Assembly (NCBI GenBank): GCA_026647295.1
Contig: JAPKHB010000153.1
Coordinates: 1-8,574, forward strand
Length of the DNA: 8,574 nt
Source of the DNA: Planctomycetota bacterium
GTDB lineage: Bacteria > Planctomycetota > PLA2 > JAEUHO01
Direction: 5' to 3'
Made by a program: the position numbers and the translations under genes. A model generated the notes under the pieces. The model saw nothing but the letters and a program-made list of their open reading frames with translations. It had not been told where the DNA came from and ran no database searches. Shown piece by piece: positions 6,868 to 8,574 of the stretch; position 1 is the stretch's first letter, and each line of letters opens with the position of its first letter.

Positions 6868-6898
6868 TTGACCATACGGAGCCAGGCTCCGGTGCATC
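6868..6898 (+). promoter_or_regulatory. Possible sigma-70-like promoter for the rightward gene pair
   Basis: TTGACC at 6868-6873 is a good -35 match in the most AT-rich patch of the gap. The best -10 candidate, TGCATC at 6893-6898, is poor and lies at 19-base spacing. Transcription from here would give a leader of about 130 bases before ATG 7039. A weak opposite-strand TATGGT at 6875-6870 could serve the leftward genes. Confidence 0.3.
6877..6891. promoter_or_regulatory. Perfect 15-bp palindrome, candidate operator
   Basis: CGGAGCCAGGCTCCG is a perfect dyad of 7+1+7 bases. It sits between the candidate -35 and -10 elements, in the gap between divergent genes, which is a typical position for a repressor or activator site. 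No regulator gene is visible in the window. Confidence 0.4.
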
Positions 6899-6926
6899 AT
6901 TCGAGCGGCCCCGGTGGCCGGGAATG
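6898..6926 (+). other. Imperfect hairpin in the rightward leader
   Basis: CATTC (6898-6902) pairs with GAATG (6922-6926), and CGGCC (6906-6910) pairs with GGCCG (6916-6920), around a 5-base loop with a small asymmetric bulge. It could be a leader RNA structure or part of a regulator site. It has no terminator-like tail. The rest of the gap to 7028 is GC-rich with nothing further that I can name. Confidence 0.35.
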
Positions 6927-7028
6927 TCGGCCCCATGGGCTCCGCGCTCCCGCGCAGACCAGCGGACCTTGGCGGGCCTGTTCCTTGGGCGCCCTGGAAG
7001 GGGTGGAGGGTCGCCCGGGCGGTACCCT

Positions 7029-7033
7029 GGGAG
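7029..7033 (+). promoter_or_regulatory. Ribosome binding site deciding the start at 7039
   Basis: GGGAG is followed by 5 bases and ATG 7039-7041. The same frame is open upstream to an ATG at 6868. That extension would add 57 residues of low-complexity sequence and would start inside the candidate promoter, so 7039 is preferred. Confidence 0.6.
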
Positions 7034-7038
7034 CGGCC

Positions 7039-7770
7039 ATGCCGCCCCCGCCTCCCCTCCCCTCGCTGGGCGCCGAGCTCGGGCGCCTGGCGCGCACGCT
7101 GGGGCGCGCCCGGGGCGCGCGGGCGCTCGGCCCGCCCTGGCGGCTGCTGCTCCTCGTCCTGCTCGCCCTCGGCGTGGCGAGCCGGTGGTTCGGGCCCCTG
7201 CCCGGGCTCGGAGCGCTCCACGGCGACTGGGGGGGCGTGGCGGCGTTGGCGCTCGGGCTGCTCCTCTTTCCCCGCCTGCTGCTCCCCGTGGTCGCATGGG
7301 CCCTTGGGCCGCGCCCGGAGCGCCTGGCCCGCGTACTGGACGACGCGCAGGGCTGGCGCGACGACACCAGCACGGCCCTGGCCCTGGAGGCCGGCGGCGC
7401 GGGCGCGCCGGGCACGCTCGGAGGCTGGCTCGGCGCGCAGACGAGCGCGCGGATCCAGGCCCTTTCGGCCGGCGCCGGGCGGCCGGCCCTCCCGGGCCGG
7501 TGGCCCGACCGGCTGCTCGTCGCGGCCATCGCCTTCGTCTTCCTGGCGCCCGGGGTGGGGGGCCTTGGGCCCGGCTTCGGGCGGGGGCCGTCCGAGCCCC
7601 GCCCCGCGCCAAGCCTTGCGCGCTATGACGGCGTGGGCACGCCCGCCCCCCTGCCGCTGGACCTCTGGCTCTCGGCCTTCGCGGAGGACCCGCCCGAGGT
7701 GCGGGCGCTCGCGCCGGCGCAGCCCCCGCCGCCGGGGGCGCCCGGGGCCCCGGAAGGGGCGGGCCGATGA
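7039..7770 (+). CDS. Three-segment membrane protein, possibly DUF4175-like
   Basis: The 243-residue protein has hydrophobic segments at about 34-49, 66-88 and 158-177. A cytosolic or periplasmic loop lies between the second and third, and a Pro/Ala-rich tail ends the protein. Residues 93-116 (ERLARVLDDAQGWRDDTSTA with following LALE) resemble the motif after the membrane pair in DUF4175-like proteins found beside Bat/MoxR-type gene clusters. This is a recollection of pattern, not a verified match. The protein has no cysteine and no catalytic motif that I recognise. The chosen ATG has a strong Shine-Dalgarno 5 bases upstream. Its TGA overlaps the next gene's ATG as ATGA, indicating translational coupling and a shared function. 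Low-complexity Pro/Ala content makes any remote homology call risky. Confidence 0.75.
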   Translation: MPPPPPLPSLGAELGRLARTLGRARGARALGPPWRLLLLVLLALGVASRWFGPLPGLGALHGDWGGVAALALGLLLFPRLLLPVVAWALGPRPERLARVLDDAQGWRDDTSTALALEAGGAGAPGTLGGWLGAQTSARIQALSAGAGRPALPGRWPDRLLVAAIAFVFLAPGVGGLGPGFGRGPSEPRPAPSLARYDGVGTPAPLPLDLWLSAFAEDPPEVRALAPAQPPPPGAPGAPEGAGR

Positions 7771-8574
7771 GGCGCCCCGCCGCCTGGCTGCTCGGCGCGC
7801 TGTGGGTCCTGGGCCTGCTCGGCGGCCGGCCGGGGGCCCCGGCGCGGGCGGAGGAGCCCGGCGTCTCCTTCCGGCGCTCGCTGGCCGAGGCCCGGGCCGA
7901 GGCCCTCGCGCGGGGACGGCCGATCTTCTACGCCCTGCACACCCGCGGCGCCGGTTCGGCCCCCTGGCCCGCGGATGCCGAGGGTTGGATCGCGCTCTAC
8001 CGCGACGGGAGCGTCCGGGCGGCCGCCGCCGGCCTGATCCCCGTGCTACGGGTGCTGGACCCCCGACCCGGGGAGGCGGCGGGCCCGCCGCACCTGATGG
8101 TGCTCGCGCCCGACGGCCGGGTGCTGGTCGAAGAGCGCGCGTGGCCGTTTGCCCGCGGCGCGGAGAGCGCGCGGGCGCTATCGGCCTTCCTGGCCAAGGG
8201 GCTGCGCACCTTCGAGGCGCACGGCGCCGCCGCCCCGCCCCCCCGCCCCGGGGCCGCGCCCGCCGCGCCGGGCCCGGCGCGCCGGCCGGGCGGCGCGCTG
8301 CACGACGCCGTGCCGATCGCGCTGGCCTCCGAGGGCCTCTCCGTGCGGCTGCGCTGGGAGTTCCCGGCGCCCGCGCTGCCCGCCGGCGGCGCGGCGCAAC
8401 TCGAAGGCACGCTCGCGTTCACCTTCGACGGGCTGGGGCCCTTCCCCCTGGACGAGGTGCTGCGCGCCCGGCCGGGCGAGGCGCTGGACCTGTGGGTTGG
8501 CGTCCACCATCTCTTTCGGATAGCCTTGCTCCAAGAGCTTCTTTGCGCCTTCTTCACCACTATATTTCTTAGTG
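7767..8574 (+). CDS. Exported protein with possible cysteine-free thioredoxin-like domain (C-terminus not native or cut)
   Basis: The start overlaps the previous stop (ATGA). The N-terminus is a likely Sec signal peptide: RR at 2-3, hydrophobic stretch about 5-19, and an APARA-type cleavage region near 24-28. Residues about 34-150 (SLAEARAEALARGRPIFYAL, then IPVLRVLD and PPHLMVLAPDGRVLVEE) resemble the pattern of thioredoxin-like domains, a helix followed by strands and a xPTLLFLDxDGxV-type strand. There is no CxxC, so a redox role is unlikely. A Pro/Ala linker (about 153-176) leads to a possible beta-rich domain (about 178-243). From residue 244 (position 8496) the base composition changes sharply and the frame reads an implausible Cys/Phe-rich stretch, so the true C-terminus is not present. 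Exact function unknown. Confidence 0.65.
   Translation, partial: MRRPAAWLLGALWVLGLLGGRPGAPARAEEPGVSFRRSLAEARAEALARGRPIFYALHTRGAGSAPWPADAEGWIALYRDGSVRAAAAGLIPVLRVLDPRPGEAAGPPHLMVLAPDGRVLVEERAWPFARGAESARALSAFLAKGLRTFEAHGAAAPPPRPGAAPAAPGPARRPGGALHDAVPIALASEGLSVRLRWEFPAPALPAGGAAQLEGTLAFTFDGLGPFPLDEVLRARPGEALDLWVGVHHLFRIALLQELLCAFFTTIFLS
8496..8573 (-). CDS. Possible fragment of a foreign lower-GC gene
   Basis: The minus strand is open for 26 codons from the edge and reads TKKYSGEEGAKKLLEQGYPK and then EMVDAN. It uses AAA, TAT, AGT, GGT and GAA codons that the neighbouring genes avoid. This looks more like real protein than the plus frame does here. It is too short to assign. Beyond 8496 the same frame stays open into the antisense of the exported-protein gene, but with shadow-like Arg/Ala/Pro composition. 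Confidence 0.3.
8496..8574. other. Abrupt low-GC terminal segment, probable chimeric junction
   Basis: By hand count 38 of 79 bases are G or C (about 48%), against roughly three quarters or more upstream. The change occurs within a few bases near 8490-8500. It lies at the very end of the sequence, which favours an assembly or ligation chimera over a real insertion. Confidence 0.55.

Noticed and set aside
6868..7038. Upstream ATG 6868 as start of the rightward membrane protein
   Set aside because: It adds 57 low-complexity residues, overlaps the candidate promoter and has no ribosome binding site; ATG 7039 has GGGAG at good spacing.
7692..7766. GC-rich repeat-like Pro/Ala coding tract as a structured repeat
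   Set aside because: It is simply low-complexity Pro/Gly/Ala coding sequence at the end of the membrane protein; no regular unit could be found.
6914..8572. 552-codon plus-strand frame overlapping both rightward genes
   Set aside because: It is out of frame with the two coupled genes and Arg/Pro-rich, with no signal peptide or hydrophobic segments.

Overview
The window is 8,574 bases of very GC-rich bacterial chromosome, about three quarters G+C by eye, with almost every third codon position G or C. There are no rRNA, tRNA, CRISPR or recognisable insertion-sequence features. The size, the Hanks-type kinase, the archaeal-style valyl-tRNA synthetase and the large membrane/secreted proteins suggest an uncultured high-GC lineage such as Planctomycetota or Myxococcota. 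That placement is inference and weak. The odd length, plus genes cut at both edges, suggests a complete short contig.

Left block, all on the minus strand. In transcription order it holds: a 195-residue triple-spanning membrane protein of unknown function (6808-6221); valS, an archaeal/rickettsial-type valyl-tRNA synthetase (6170-3699); purF, the first enzyme of purine synthesis, with Fe-S ligands (3545-2007); and the first 607 residues of a protein with two complete serine/threonine kinase domains in tandem (1822 to the left edge). The spacers are 50, 153 and 184 bases. The second and third carry strong GC-only inverted repeats, and the purF leader also has a 23-bp tandem duplication. The genes could be one transcript with internal terminators or several units. 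The housekeeping pair (valS, purF) has no obvious pathway link to the kinase.

Divergent control region, 6809-7038. This 230-base gap contains the most AT-rich patch before the right end. It has a possible -35 element, a perfect 15-bp palindrome inside the would-be promoter spacer, and a downstream imperfect hairpin.

Right block, plus strand. Two genes overlap by ATGA (7039-7770 and 7767 to the right edge) and look translationally coupled. The first is a three-segment membrane protein with a motif reminiscent of DUF4175-like proteins. The second is an exported protein with a possible cysteine-free thioredoxin-like N-terminal domain.

Right end. From about position 8496 the composition drops abruptly to about 48% G+C. 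The minus strand there reads as a plausible lower-GC peptide, while the plus frame turns into unlikely sequence. The last 79 bases look like a chimeric assembly tail or a recombination junction.

No complete novel system is demonstrated. The most interesting items are the duplicated kinase, the archaeal-type ValRS, the coupled divergent pair and the composition break.
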